Below are positions 44,639 through 56,900 of a DNA stretch of 64,000 bases, in pieces (position 1 is the stretch's first letter; every line of letters starts with the position of its first letter). The stretch is from Parasitella parasitica (taxonomy: Eukaryota > Mucoromycota > Mucoromycetes > Mucorales > Mucoraceae). The notes under the pieces were generated by a model. That model made no database searches and was not told the origin of the DNA. It saw only the letters and a program-made list of their open reading frames with translations. Location of the stretch: assembly GCA_025201805.1 (NCBI GenBank), contig MU619244.1:157596-221595 (forward strand), written 5' to 3'. Position numbers and translations under genes: made by a program.

Positions 44639-47600
44639 GTGACCTCACACAATTCACAGTTGAAAGTCAACATGGCTGTAAACTCGCTTTTATCTCTTCT
44701 CTTTATAACTTTCTACTACTGGCTTTGGGACGTATTCGACACAGAGATGGCCAAGAACCAAGGCACAGAGATTGAGTCGCTGAGGAAAGAGCTCAGCAGC
44801 AAAGAAAAAGATGCCGACAAGGAGAAGAGTGTCATGAAGGGTCTTGTCAAGAGAATAAAGGGCCTTGAGAAGGAGCGAGACACGCTAGCAAAACAACTCC
44901 AAGACGCAAAGTCAACATCCACCGACCAGCCTCAACAAAAGACAGTTGCCACGCTCAAAAATCAAGTTGAAGAACTGCTACTAGAGAAGGAGGAATCCAA
45001 GAAAAGCTTACTATTGTTTATGAATACCGCGGAAGAAGCAGAGCAGAACCTCAAACAGCAGATAGAAGAATCTGAAAAGCAGAGAGCAGAGTATGAAAGC
45101 ATGAGCAAGATTCAGCAAGAGCTGCAGGACAGATTTGATAAAGTCATGGCTGAAAAAGCAGAATTAGAGACCAAGTTCAGCTCAATTGATAAGCAGCAGC
45201 CTGGCGAGTTAGAGACTTTACAGAGAAAGCTGGACCAAGAGGTTGCAGAAAAGCAGGCTCTTCAAAACCAACTAAAGGAGCTTTCTGAAAAGCTAGAGTC
45301 TCTCACATCTGAATCGGAGACTTATAAAAAGCAGGCAATGGATACAGCAAAGGGACAGTACGATGCCTTACAGGAAAAGTTGGACACTGTGATTTCTCAA
45401 AAAGACCAGCTTGAGGCAGAACACAAATTAAGGGATAAAAAGCAACAAGAGTTGATCCAGGCACATGAGGCCAAGTTGAAGCAAATGGAGTCAGATTCAG
45501 AGTCTAAGGAGGGTCAAGCTCAAAAGTTGTACAAAGTGGAAAAGGAGAAGCTCGAAGCCAGTTTGAGCGAAAAGGTTGATATTCAGGCCAAGTTGGATGA
45601 AGCTGAAAAGAAACTGGATGAATTGGCCAACCAGAAATCGAACAGTGCCAACAAAAGCAATGATGATATGAACAGCAAACTAAAGGAAAAGATCCGACAG
45701 AATGTAGATCTGGAAAGAAAGCTGCGAGATCTCGAATCGTCGCACGATGCAGCATTAAAACAACTGGAAAAAGACAATAACGATCTGTTAAAGGAAAAGT
45801 CTGATTTAATGTCTCAATTGGAATCTGCTTCTAATGATACCAAGTGGAAGGACCTCGAAAAACAATTGCAAGATGCTCGTCAAAGCGAGAAGCAAGTTGC
45901 TGATGAGTCCAAATTATCTTTGGATAAGCTTGAGATGGAGAAATCTGACTTGACAAAGCAATTAAAACATGCCGAGCAAGAGAAAGAGCAATCAGCCAAA
46001 CATTTAAAAGAGATTCAGCTCAAATTGCAAAAAGAAAAGGAGGATGCTTTGAACCAGCTCAAAACCAGCGGTGACGAAGAAAAGAACAGTGAGATCAAGA
46101 ACCTCCAAGAAGCTAAATCGGTATTAGAGAAAGAAAAGGCTGATATCGCCGCACAGATAACCAAGTTGCAGAAAGAAGCTCAATCCACCTCGGAAGTGAA
46201 TTTATCGCTGGAGAAGGAAAATCAACGCTTATCAAAACAACTTTCTGAAACCGAAGCCAATTTGCAAGATGCCTTTGACAAAATGAAGGAGAGCGAAGAC
46301 ATTGCTAAGCGACTGAATGAAGCTGAATCAAAGCTGAAGAATACTACCAAGAAATTGAGCGACACTGACGAAGCTCTCAAGGTTGCCAAGCAACTGTTAA
46401 ATGAGCGCGATCAGGAACTTGCCACAGCTCGAGATTCGCTTGAGAGTTTGAAAGAGGCTGAAGAAAAGTCAAAGAAATACGTTACAGTGCTGAGCAAGAC
46501 CAAGAAAGAGATTGTCAAGCTGGAAAAGGAAAAAGCAGATGTCATTGCTGAAACAGAGTCTGCAAAGGAACAACTACACAGAGCGCAGCAGGAAGTCGAA
46601 TCGTTCAAATCTCAGCTATCTAAAGCACAGCAAGAGGTCGAATTAGCAAGTAAATCTGAAAGCAATCTCAAAACCGAGCTATCACGACTTAATGCCAAAC
46701 TTCAATCGAATGAATCCGAGATTAGCATTCTGCAAAAGGAGCGCAAAGAAGCAATTGAGGAAAAAGATAGAATGTTTGATGAACTTCAGATGAAGCAAGC
46801 AGAATTCGAAAGCTCACAAAGCAACGCTGAGAATTTGCAACATCGTCTAAGAGAAAGCGAGCGTCTAGTAGAAGAGGCGAATGAGAAGGCTGCTGCATTA
46901 GAGGAATCACAGCTAATTATCGAAGAAACCAAGCGTAGTGCTATTGAGCATCAAAAGCAATGGGATGAGCAGAAGAAGAGATTGGAAGGAGACTTGAGAC
47001 AAAGAGCCGACGAAATAGCAGAGCTTAAATCACTTGTCAAAACTACTCAAGAATCTATGGAGAGCCGGGAAAAGCAGACCAAAGCATTACAAGAAAACCT
47101 GGACAAGCTTCAACTGGAATTTAATCAAAAAACGGAGAGTGTCAGACTTCTTGAGAGCGAAAAGCAAGATTTATTAAAGAGAATGGATGAATCTGAAAAA
47201 GGGCTAGCTACACAAGTTGAAGAGTTGAAAGCAAGGGATGAATTAGAGGTATCGTATTATCCCAAGTAGTAGCTGCATTGAGTTCTTATACTAAGGCGCA
47301 ATATATTACATAGGCTCAACTGCAAGCAGCCAACGAAAAGATCCAAACAATTGAACAAAGCCAAAAAAAAGAACTGGAAGACCTACGTGCTAAAGAAAAC
47401 TACCTAAAGACGTTAAACAAAGTGAGTGTATACTATATAGTTAGTGTGTTTTTTTTGCTTCTGTTACTAAGTGCCCTCACCACAGACATTGAAAGAGGAG
47501 GTCAGAAAACTTTCCAGATCTCAAAACCAACAGCAGCAGCAGCAACAACCATTATCGTCCCAAAAATCACCGCAGCCAAAGCATCCACAGCTAGATTCTC

Positions 47601-47866
47601 GGCCCAAATCACCCGTTTCTTCAGATTCACCCAAGACGACTATTCACTCACCAACAAGAGAAAATATGCGTTCTTCAAAGGCGTCCTTATCTTCGGCCAG
47701 TGTCAACTCTGTCAAGGACGAAGAGGAAATCAATCTGGAATATCTTCGCAATGTCATTATCAAGTTTTTGGAATCCAAATCAACAAGAGCGCAGCTTATT
47801 CCTGTATTGTCTATGATGCTAAAATTCACGCCTGACGAAATTAAAAGACTTAATCTTGTCGCTTAG
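44639..47866 (+). CDS. GRIP-domain golgin (Imh1-like)
   Basis: Long coiled-coil tether of the trans-Golgi. Three exons (44639-47248, 47314-47421, 47486-47866) give up to 1032 residues. Nearly the whole protein is Lys/Glu/Leu-rich heptad sequence. The C-terminus is a GRIP domain 'EEINLEYLRNVIIKFLESKS' followed by 'LIPVLSMMLKFTPDEIKRL', with the Tyr needed for Arl1-GTP binding in this family. A Gln-rich, Ser/Pro-rich hinge precedes it. The start is uncertain: in-frame ATGs exist at 44639, 44672 and 44747. The sequence between the last two ('LLSLLFITFYYWLWDVF') is hydrophobic and unlike a golgin N-terminus, so it may be intron, and the true first exon may lie upstream. Confidence 0.9.
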
Positions 47867-49953
47867 ATATTAGGCGTTTCTATTAGAATATTTTTTTCCC
47901 CCCTAATACTACATTTATTTTATATATCACGCTGAATTCACATAAAAATACATTGTTATCCTTCTCTGCAGCGTAAATAGTTACATGGTAAGCATATTTC
48001 AAGCGCGATGTCAATGCTAGCAGGGAAGCACGATGGTTAGTTTATCCTAATAGATGAGGGCATATGTTTGATTTCCTCTTGAAATGTTGAGATTTCAGGA
48101 AGGTTCCAACTTTTGTGCACACGCAGTATAAACGTAGAAGAACCGATACCCAACCTGGAAACATCAAGATTTACTCTGTGTAAACGAAAAATTGAAATTG
48201 TCGGAAGCAAAAATCAATAATTTACATGTAAATGTATATACGTTTTGATGCAAGGCCAAAGAAAGACAGTTTTAAGCCTGATTACAAAGATATGATCAAG
48301 GCTATCTGAGCACAACTTGATTTCCCACTGGGCGATGGGGATATCAAAAGTTATCAGTAAAAACAGTTTTATTTTTTCATCATTTATAAAAATTGCACGT
48401 AATCACTGATTGAACACTATAAAAAGCAGAATAAAGCCTCTTTGATGCTTCATGAAAACAGGCAAGATCATCGCTATCCGAGCATAACTTGGTTTCCTTT
48501 GGGCGATGCGTCTATCAAAAGCTAACTGAAAAAAAAAAACAGTTTCAATCACGTGCTTTATGAACCTTTATTTGAATTTAACGTTAAATGGTTTCAGCGT
48601 ATTTTCAGGTACATGGAAAAATATTTATTATCGTAGACATTCTCTCATATAAAGTAACAGTTGAGATTTGCATACTATGAACGACGAGTTTACGATTCAA
48701 CGTTTGATGTTTTAGTATCATACAACATGACATCTTTGAATGATAGCCATTGACTTCTCTTCAAAATATGCTGATGCTTTGGCAGTGTGAATGCCACAAG
48801 AGTAGTTCGATGTAGTCCATTTATTTTGATAAAATTCTGAAAGAGATATCTATCGATGTATGATTTCCAATATATAATATGACAATATTTGATTGATTTA
48901 GCACTAAAAAGCCCATCAATAATATGCTACAGGGCTTGTGGCCAGATCAAGGGGTTAAGGCCAATGGGCGTGAGTAAATAATGATTTTACACCGCATGCT
49001 CTACATAGTAAACCCTATTACAGTCGTACATTATGACGTTAGTTCGTAATGTTTGGCCATAAATACATCCAGAAGGTTTATTTTCTAATAAAAGTGTACC
49101 CATTTGGCAAATTCGTTTTACTGACTGATTTTGCTATAACAATACTGTCGTTATATGGAAATCTACTGCAAATTTCATTGTTAGCTTTATCACTAGGAAG
49201 GTTGTTTTAATGCTGCTTTTGCTAAATCTATCGCTGTCAAGCTTGTTTCGTTGCTGTCGTTAAATTCAACACTGTATAGCCTGCTCAAACATCATAGTTA
49301 TATTCATTGCTAAATACCAGCTATTCTAAATTTTAACATTCAGTATATTGCTTAACCGATAGTGTATCAGTATCACTGAAGCTTGAATTAGCGCTAGAGT
49401 GGTAAATGAACCATGAACGACTAGGTCGACTGTTAAATTCGATAAAAACGCTACTAGATTTTGATAAAGAGCAAAGCAAGGCTTAATTTAGGTATGGATA
49501 ACACAAGTGCAATCAGAGCTATCTGATAAGTTCTTGTTGGTTTCAACTGGGCGACGTCCGTATCAAAAGTTTTACGCAAAAACAGTTTTATCTGCGTGAT
49601 AATTATACATTACTCATCATATTATAGCCAAACGAATTAGACAAGGGTTCAAAATTTGGTATGCGAGGATACATATATGTACATGAATTGCTCCCAAATG
49701 TTTGTATATCTCTTATTCCTATGTATGCAAGTTAATATGAATATTCACTCTTTTTCAATGTGTGCCATTATTTTCGGAAAGTGTGCCATACGATTTGAAA
49801 AGGAGTGCCTGTAACTGATCAAATTATGAAACTATGTAACGAGTCGGGGCACTGCATACTACCACATGTGCAGCTTATCGGATACCTGTCCATTTTAAAG
49901 TTGTGTGGTATCAACCAAAATTACTCTTTCTTTCAACTTTTTGTTTGTTCAAA
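47867..49953. other. 2-kb spacer with three copies of an unknown repeat
   Basis: No coding frame of note. It contains three related units at 48294-48372, 48466-48546 and 49511-49592 (listed below) and AT-rich filler. Confidence 0.6.
48294..49592 (+). repeat. Three-copy dispersed intergenic repeat, about 80 bp each
   Basis: Copies at 48294-48372, 48466-48546 and 49511-49592, same orientation. Shared blocks in order: GCTATCTGA or GCTATCCGA, then TTGGTTTC or TTGATTTC, then GGGCGATG or GGGCGACG, then TATCAAAAG and AAAACAGTTT. Estimated identity is 70-80% between copies. No coding sense and no clear terminal repeats. Confidence 0.8.
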
Positions 49954-50508
49954 ATGAAAGCCTTAACAATTTTGATCATTTTTTATGCTATACATGCTGC
50001 ATTTTGCGTGTTTATCCCAGACGAACTTGAAAAGAAGGTACGAACGGAGTTGACTGATCGCAGTGTGGTGAACTACAATGGTCAAGAAGGCGCCAACCAA
50101 TTGATCATTAGTGAAAATGGCGTTAGAAAGATACCTGCTAATGGCTCTGATGACGGCGCTAGAGATCCGCTTCCTGACAAGGAACCTCGAAGCGATGCTG
50201 AGATCATTGGAATCGCATTATTAGGTGCACTCATAGGTGGAACTGGCGGGTTTTTCGCTGCTCCTTTTATGATTTGGATCGGCTTGGTTTTATTAGGCTT
50301 TACAGTGCTGGGTGTGGCACTCGGTTCATTCGGAGCATGGCTCATGTCCTTGTATGGCGGAAGTATTGCAGCTGGCAGTCTTGTCTCAACTTTACAATCA
50401 ATGGGAGCTCTTGGCTTATTGAATCTATTCAGTGGCGCCCTCCCACCTTTAGGTGCTGCTTTTGGCATTGCTATAGCTGAATTCGTCGTTTTCAAATACA
50501 TAATTTAA
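49954..50508 (+). CDS. IFI6/IFI27-like small membrane protein
   Basis: Single exon, 184 residues from ATG 49954. Signal peptide 'MKALTILIIFYAIHAAFCVF', a polar acidic lumenal part (21-80), then a Gly/Ala-rich hydrophobic block of about 100 residues ('IIGIALLGALIGGTGGFFAA', 'WIGLVLLGFTVLGVALGSFG', 'SLVSTLQSMGALGLLNLFSG', 'PLGAAFGIAIAEF') as in the interferon-induced 6-16 (ISG12) family. Animal members act in mitochondrial or ER membranes in apoptosis and stress; fungal roles are unknown. An upstream in-frame ATG at 49903 would add 17 residues and spoil the signal peptide. The function in this fungus cannot be inferred from neighbours. Confidence 0.8.
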   Translation: MKALTILIIFYAIHAAFCVFIPDELEKKVRTELTDRSVVNYNGQEGANQLIISENGVRKIPANGSDDGARDPLPDKEPRSDAEIIGIALLGALIGGTGGFFAAPFMIWIGLVLLGFTVLGVALGSFGAWLMSLYGGSIAAGSLVSTLQSMGALGLLNLFSGALPPLGAAFGIAIAEFVVFKYII

Positions 50509-50975
50509 AAAAAACTAGGTATCGTTACAATAAAAATCCAGAACGTAATATAGCGTTGACTTGATCATGAAGACATGAAATGTACGTAATGCAGCTGTTT
50601 GGCGTTCAGCAATCATCAAGTTGTATATATACATTGGACTAATGTATAGAGCTTCACAATGCTACAACTGTTGGTATACTTGTATTACCAATGACTCGCA
50701 GAATCAATTGCAGATTATACACATGTTTTGTTGCCATGATGTCTGCTCGTACTAGCTTTTGTATACTTTCGTTCTCAAGGACTGACGCATCTGCAGAGTC
50801 TAGCTCCATGTTATTTAGCATGAAACACATGTAATGCAACCATCACCATAGCAACGGCACCAATAGCTGATGTGTGAAATGTTGAAGAGATCTTGTGACG
50901 TGTTGGGACACAGCTTTTAAGGCATTCATGTTGTTCTTTTTGAAGAAAAACCATTTTCTTTTGGACTTTAGTCAT
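50509..50975. other. Spacer and Rim15-type gene promoter
   Basis: AT-rich, no gene recognised. Confidence 0.5.
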
Positions 50976-53900
50976 ATGGAGCACCTTGATGAAATCAGCA
51001 AAAAGTCTAAAGTAGAGTTGCCAGCACAAGAACGAGAAAAGCAGATGGCTGCTGTGCCAGACTCCATTCCATTATTGCAGTCCTATTCTGAGAAAGCGAA
51101 TGTAGCGCCTGTCACTGTGAGCTCTGTGACAACTGCCGCAGAAATAGCACCTCCATCTACATCCTGTGCCAAATTGAAAAGCGTCCCTATTCCACAGCCT
51201 CTCATTCTGAAAAGACGCACCAGCAAATCCTCTATATCCTCGACTGACGATCACTTTGCCACTCCCGTACAGACGCACTTTTTTGCCAGCGAAAACAACT
51301 ATCCTGCTTCGCCGACCGGCTCCATTTCAGGTGGAGATTTATCATATCGAAGGTCGTTTACAACAGACGTTGAGTACAGCAGTAGTCCAGGAAGTGAACT
51401 CAATGATATATCCCAAAGTTCTATTATTTACCAGCATCAACCGCAAGCAGCACGCTCTCCTCCGCCAGCAGCATCCACATCGTCGTCTTCATTTTCACCG
51501 AGATACTCGAGCCCTCCCACTGGCAGTGGAGGAAAGTACATGGTCAGATCAAAACGAGCCAGCTGGATTGACGGCTCTTCATCCATGGCTCCTCATGATT
51601 CTACGCCGTCTACGCCCACAACGCAGCCGTCGACCGAAATTGCACGAGCTACAACAAAATCTATCTTGATCCCACCTCTCGGGCTGCCAAAACCTATGCA
51701 GAACCAAACACCAGGAATGGGACAAACGTCTTTGGACGACAGTTCTTTGAAATCAGGGTCTTTGTCCAAGCTTCGAGAAGACAGACAACAGCAGTATCAA
51801 GCGCCCAAGCGAGAAAACTCGCTAGACAGCGGCACACCGTTATCGGCCTCTTCTTCTACAACAGACAACTCGGCTCATTCATTCCTGCTAAACAAAAGCC
51901 AGAAGCATTCTGAGGACGGTGCTGTTACTGGTGATATGGAAGATTTGATCTGCGATACTGGCAGTAAAAAGAGGACATCGTTGCACGAGAGAAAAGCGTC
52001 CATCTCGTCCATTATCACAGACTCAAGCCTGGCGAGCGAGGAAGTCTACTCTCCCCTAATGTCTCCTCGTAAGTGTCTTTTTTTTTTTTTTTTAAAAAAA
52101 AAATGTTTGCATTTACAAAGATATTGACATGATTGCAGATCGTCATAAAGCAGGCGCTGTAAGCAGTAGTAGTAGTGGTGGTGGTGGTAGTGGTGGTGGT
52201 GGTGGCATTAGCAATGGAGGCAAATCAGCTTCAGCGTCTCCTCAGGTTAGCCATGGACTCGCATCTAGTAACCCAACTCCTCATACGTCCCACATTGGCT
52301 CTCATAAAACGAAGCGAAGATCTTCAATGAGCATGCTTCGAAATATACCCAGCTCAGAGCTTGCAGATATCATCAATGGAAATTCACCTAACCCTATACT
52401 GGAGACGCCGCCTGCCGACTTGCTGAGCAGCATTCAACATCCACTTGGCATGCTAGACCGCACAGCCCCCGACGCATCTGCAAGCGCACCAGCAAGCAGC
52501 GAAGGGTCTAACCTATCAGCCATGTCCCCGTCTGTTGATGGCGTACCCATCTACCAACATTCATTGCATTCGCTGTTGAGAAAGCAGCTTTCTCACAAGA
52601 GAAAACCTATGCGCGATCGTCGTTCTTTGCAGAGCATTGACGGAAGACCACAGGAGGCGGACAGAGACGTCGTGGAAATGAATTTGGATGCGGGGCCCGT
52701 CCAGTCGACGGGAATGCCGAAAATGTTTGATCATGGCCATGCATCAACGCATGTCGAAGATAGCCTAAAAAGCCCTGTATACCCTGCCATGTTGCTCAAC
52801 GAGTCTCAGTCAAGAGCTGACAAGGACAAGCAGAAAGTAACAGCACCAAAATTCTCACCAAATTCCATGAGTCGAGCATCTGCGCCTGACATGGTCCACT
52901 ATAAATATGACGATCAGTTCAAGGATTACTTTAGCAACGAGCCAGTTAAAAGCATAGCTGCATGTAAGTAGAGCTGCAAATTTCCGTGGGATCCACAAAC
53001 TCAAACACAATAATACTTTATAGCTGCTGCCATTGGTGGCAAAACCGATTTATCGCAGCAGCGACAACGGCAACCCATGCTGACATCCTCGTCATTTGGT
53101 GGGGCTGATTACTCGACCTACGGATCAGATGAGGACTATGCAAAGAAGCTGTTCATGTCTCGATCCGCCAAAGTCAAAAGATGGTGCAGTGTGCGAGCTG
53201 AAGGAATCGAAGGTAAGCTTCCTGCTAAAGAAAAGCGCCATCGCAGATCCTGTAGTGCTGCAAGCTCAAGCAGCGCGCCTGTTCGTGAAAGGCGTTATTC
53301 GACAACAAACTTGGCTCGGGTTCCTCACGATGACAGCAACATGCCAACCATCCTTGTTACCACAGTGGACGAGTCCCTGGACCATAACAACGATGCGGAG
53401 AACAGTGACATGGTCAACAACATCCCTTGGGTTGACTGGCTGGAAGAGTATAAAGTTATCAAAGCTAGAGAGATCAGAAGAAGATCCTCGACGCAGTATG
53501 AAAATATGTCAGATGTGGAAAGTGCAGAACCCCAGGGCTCACTCAAAGATACCAGGATGTCACCACAGCCATCGCCTTCCAGTTCCGCGGCGACTGCAGC
53601 TTCTCAAAAATCTGTTGTCAACCGTGTGCTTTCAAACTGGTGGCATAATGTCAAAGTTGGAGCAGAACATTACTCGAAAACAAGACGTCAGCCCAAGAGA
53701 AAGAGCTCTGACGCTGCCAAAGCAAAGCAGCAAACGATACCCCAAGCTCAAAGACAAGCACCATCCTCTAGCAACTCCATGTCTCCTCCTCCTACTGCAC
53801 TGCCCTGTCGGCACAAAGAACATGCTCAAGAGACCTCCACAAGTCCTCAAAAGAGAGACTCTCTTCACTTGTCGTTGGATTTGCAGGACCTGCAACATCC

Positions 53901-56900
53901 TTTAGAGGGCAAGATGAAGCCCTTTGTTGCCGATGGCCCTTCGCCTTCCCCATCAGGCAGCAACAACACCAATCGTCGCTGGTCGTCAGCTCTCATGGAA
54001 ACCGACAGTGTGTCGCCTGGGTCCTTCCACAACGACAGCAGCACACCATCTTCTGTACCCAGTAGCCCTTCTGCATTAGCACCAAAGATGAGCATTCCGC
54101 GAAACCCCATCACTCAAAAGAGTCTTGCCAAACGAGTCGGATATCGCTTCAACAACCCAGGCAATCGAATGGGCACATTTGGTCAATTGAGTCATGTATT
54201 CGGCCACGCACCAGATGGAAACGACAGCAATTCCAGCACGCGTATTCAACACTCTATCAAATCTCGCCTGCAGTTTGCAAAGGAGGCTTGTGATTTAGAG
54301 CTTCGTCAAATCATTGACGGTTTAAATGAGTATGTGGAGCGTGGGCTGCAATATGTCGAAGACATGGACATGCTTTTGGAGGAAGGCGTGCATTCTGTAG
54401 ACAGTTTGGATATGGAGGAAGACGATGATGATGGCGATGATGATGGCGATGGCGATGTCGATGTCGATGGCAATGACAATGACAATGACAATGACAATGA
54501 CAATGACAATGACAATAATGAGAGACATCATCCCCATATTGAGCACAACAACCAGTTGGTAGCCACAGCGGCTATTTCAGCTGACGGTACTCATCCTGAT
54601 ACCTACACCGGTACTCCCCATCAGTTATCTAGCGTGGTGGAGATGGATGAAACGCCAACACCACCATCGAACCTATCTCACAGCACAAACAGGCTCCCTC
54701 ACAAACGAAGTTTATCATCAGCCATGGAAGACCATCACCATGCGGAAGACGCACCCACATCCAAGCAGTTTGCCATCTCTCCTTTGTCTTCTGCCTCGCA
54801 CTCATCCATGCCGGTTGCGGCCGCTGTCGTATTACCGTCAAGCGCAAGCCAGAAGCCCAGTAGTGCATCTGGCAGTGGCATAGGCAATCCGAAATCGATG
54901 GTTGCATTTATCTCTGAAGACTCTTATTTGCCTACACCGTTCATCCTGACGCTGCAAGACCTGATATCAGTCGCACAAAATGTCATGGACACTTCTTTGG
55001 ACGAGATCATCGAGACAAATGGCGCGTGTGCGGAAGCTGTTGCAAAGATCCAAGCCATCGGTGCCAAATGGGACATTCACCAAGAGTGGCCATGTCGTGA
55101 ATGGTATGTCCGTCTCTTGCTGGGCATTGCTGCTCTGAACCGTGTAGTGGAGTGGTGGGCTGCCGAAAGAGGGTTTTGGTCAAATGCATCGGGTAACGCC
55201 ACCGCAGTCTCTTCTGTGCCCCCCAGCGATACTGAAGGCGACGACATGGATTCCGTCAGCAACCTCTCCAAGATGGACGAAACGGACGATGAGGATGGAC
55301 GCATGTCTCTGGATGAGGTTAGTAGTCAGCCATCACGAAGGACAGCGACTACCACGTTTATTGACGATATGAGCCAAGATCCACACATGTACGGCGAGAA
55401 TGATCCAATGGCAGACGAGCAGGTAGACAGCTTGCAACTGCAAGAAGAAGCGGAACGCAGCCAAAACTCTACCTTTATAATAGAACTCGGTTTGATTACA
55501 ACTGTTGTACAATATGTCAGTCCTGTATGGTTTCAGGTTGTGGGGTAAGTGTTCTTGGTTGCTTTGGTTTCAGCATACTGATATAATACGGGTGTGTGTG
55601 TGTGTAGGTCTGATCCTCAGTCTGTTATCGGCCATAGCATCACTGAGCTGCTCTCCAATGAAGATAGCCAGGTATTTTTCGCTGCTACTCAAGAGCTGCT
55701 TGCAGACGATTCGCATACTGTGGAGGTTCGATTCAATGTCGTTGGAAATGGCGGCTCGCACATCGAAATGGAGGGCAAAGGCATGCTCATGTACAATCGA
55801 GTTACTGGAGAGCCTAGCCATACAATGTGGGTGATGAAGCCTGTGATCAACCGCCGTTGGTCCATCATTGACATGTCGCTGACACCAAGGAACGACAAGA
55901 AACCAGCCTGGATGGGCGATAGTACTACAGAGGGGCATCCCGACTACATGAAGGATGTCACTTACGATGCCAAAGACCAGCCAAATGAGCCCGTCACCGT
56001 CGAAGAACATCGAGCCATGATGCGAAGTAGGTCAAAGTCTGAACCTGCCATCCATACACCACCATTTCTGCCCTCTGTGGCTGTGACGCAATCCGAACAG
56101 CAAGAAGAACCCGCAGCAGAAGGAATAGCTGTATCGCTTTCGAGTCTGATGGCTCTTCCGCCTGTATTATGCAGAGTGTGTGAACGGTGGGTGGTTGCTG
56201 CATTTTTTGAGCAGCACTCGGAGCTGTGTGTTGAAATCCATCAAAGCGAAATGGATGTCAATGGCTGCAATGACAGTCTGCTGGAACTGAAGCACATCAT
56301 CCATGAGAGAATAGAAGCCACAAGGCAAGAAATCGGCGATTTGGAGACAGGTATCAAAGAAGACAAGGCTCATCCAGAAGAAATTGATAAAGACGACAAC
56401 AGCAGCGACAATGATTCGATTTTTGGAGACTGCTTGCCGTTAGATGCCGCCATTGAACCATTAGAAATGAAGCAAGCGGAACTCGGCCAGTACAAAGACC
56501 TGTTGGAAATCATTGAGGTTGCGCTGAGTATCTCGATGCCTGGAAGCATCCAAGACGGTATTGAGAATGGAGACGAGGACGAGTCTGAAAACGAAGGCGA
56601 GCAGTCGCCCAGATCAAAAGACAAAATGGTGCAAATCTTGTACTGGAGACCACCTACCTCTGACGATCCCGTCATGAACACACTGATCAAAGATGTCGAA
56701 GATCTGACACGAGGCAAAGTAGATGCTGTTAACCGCATGCGGGACAGGCTGCTTTACAACAGCCGTGCAAGAGCAGAGTTCCAAAAGAACACAAACCAAA
56801 CCCCGAACTGGACCGAATTCATCTCTGAATCTGTCGATGAAAAGAACGCTGTTAGCCCAATCCAAGAAGCTGCAGAGGAGGAGGAAGAGCAGCCGGCGTC

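Noticed and set aside
44639-44746. N-terminal membrane anchor of the golgin
   Set aside because: The hydrophobic stretch before 44747 is atypical for GRIP golgins and ends in an acceptor-like CACAG, so it may be intron; kept only as an alternative.
54421-54516. Possible CRISPR-like or satellite array
   Set aside because: The hexamer is contiguous, in frame and has no spacers; it is a coding microsatellite.
54306-54546. Minus-strand frames made of Ser-Leu or Ile-Val repeats
   Set aside because: Shadows of the GACAAT array inside the Rim15-type gene.
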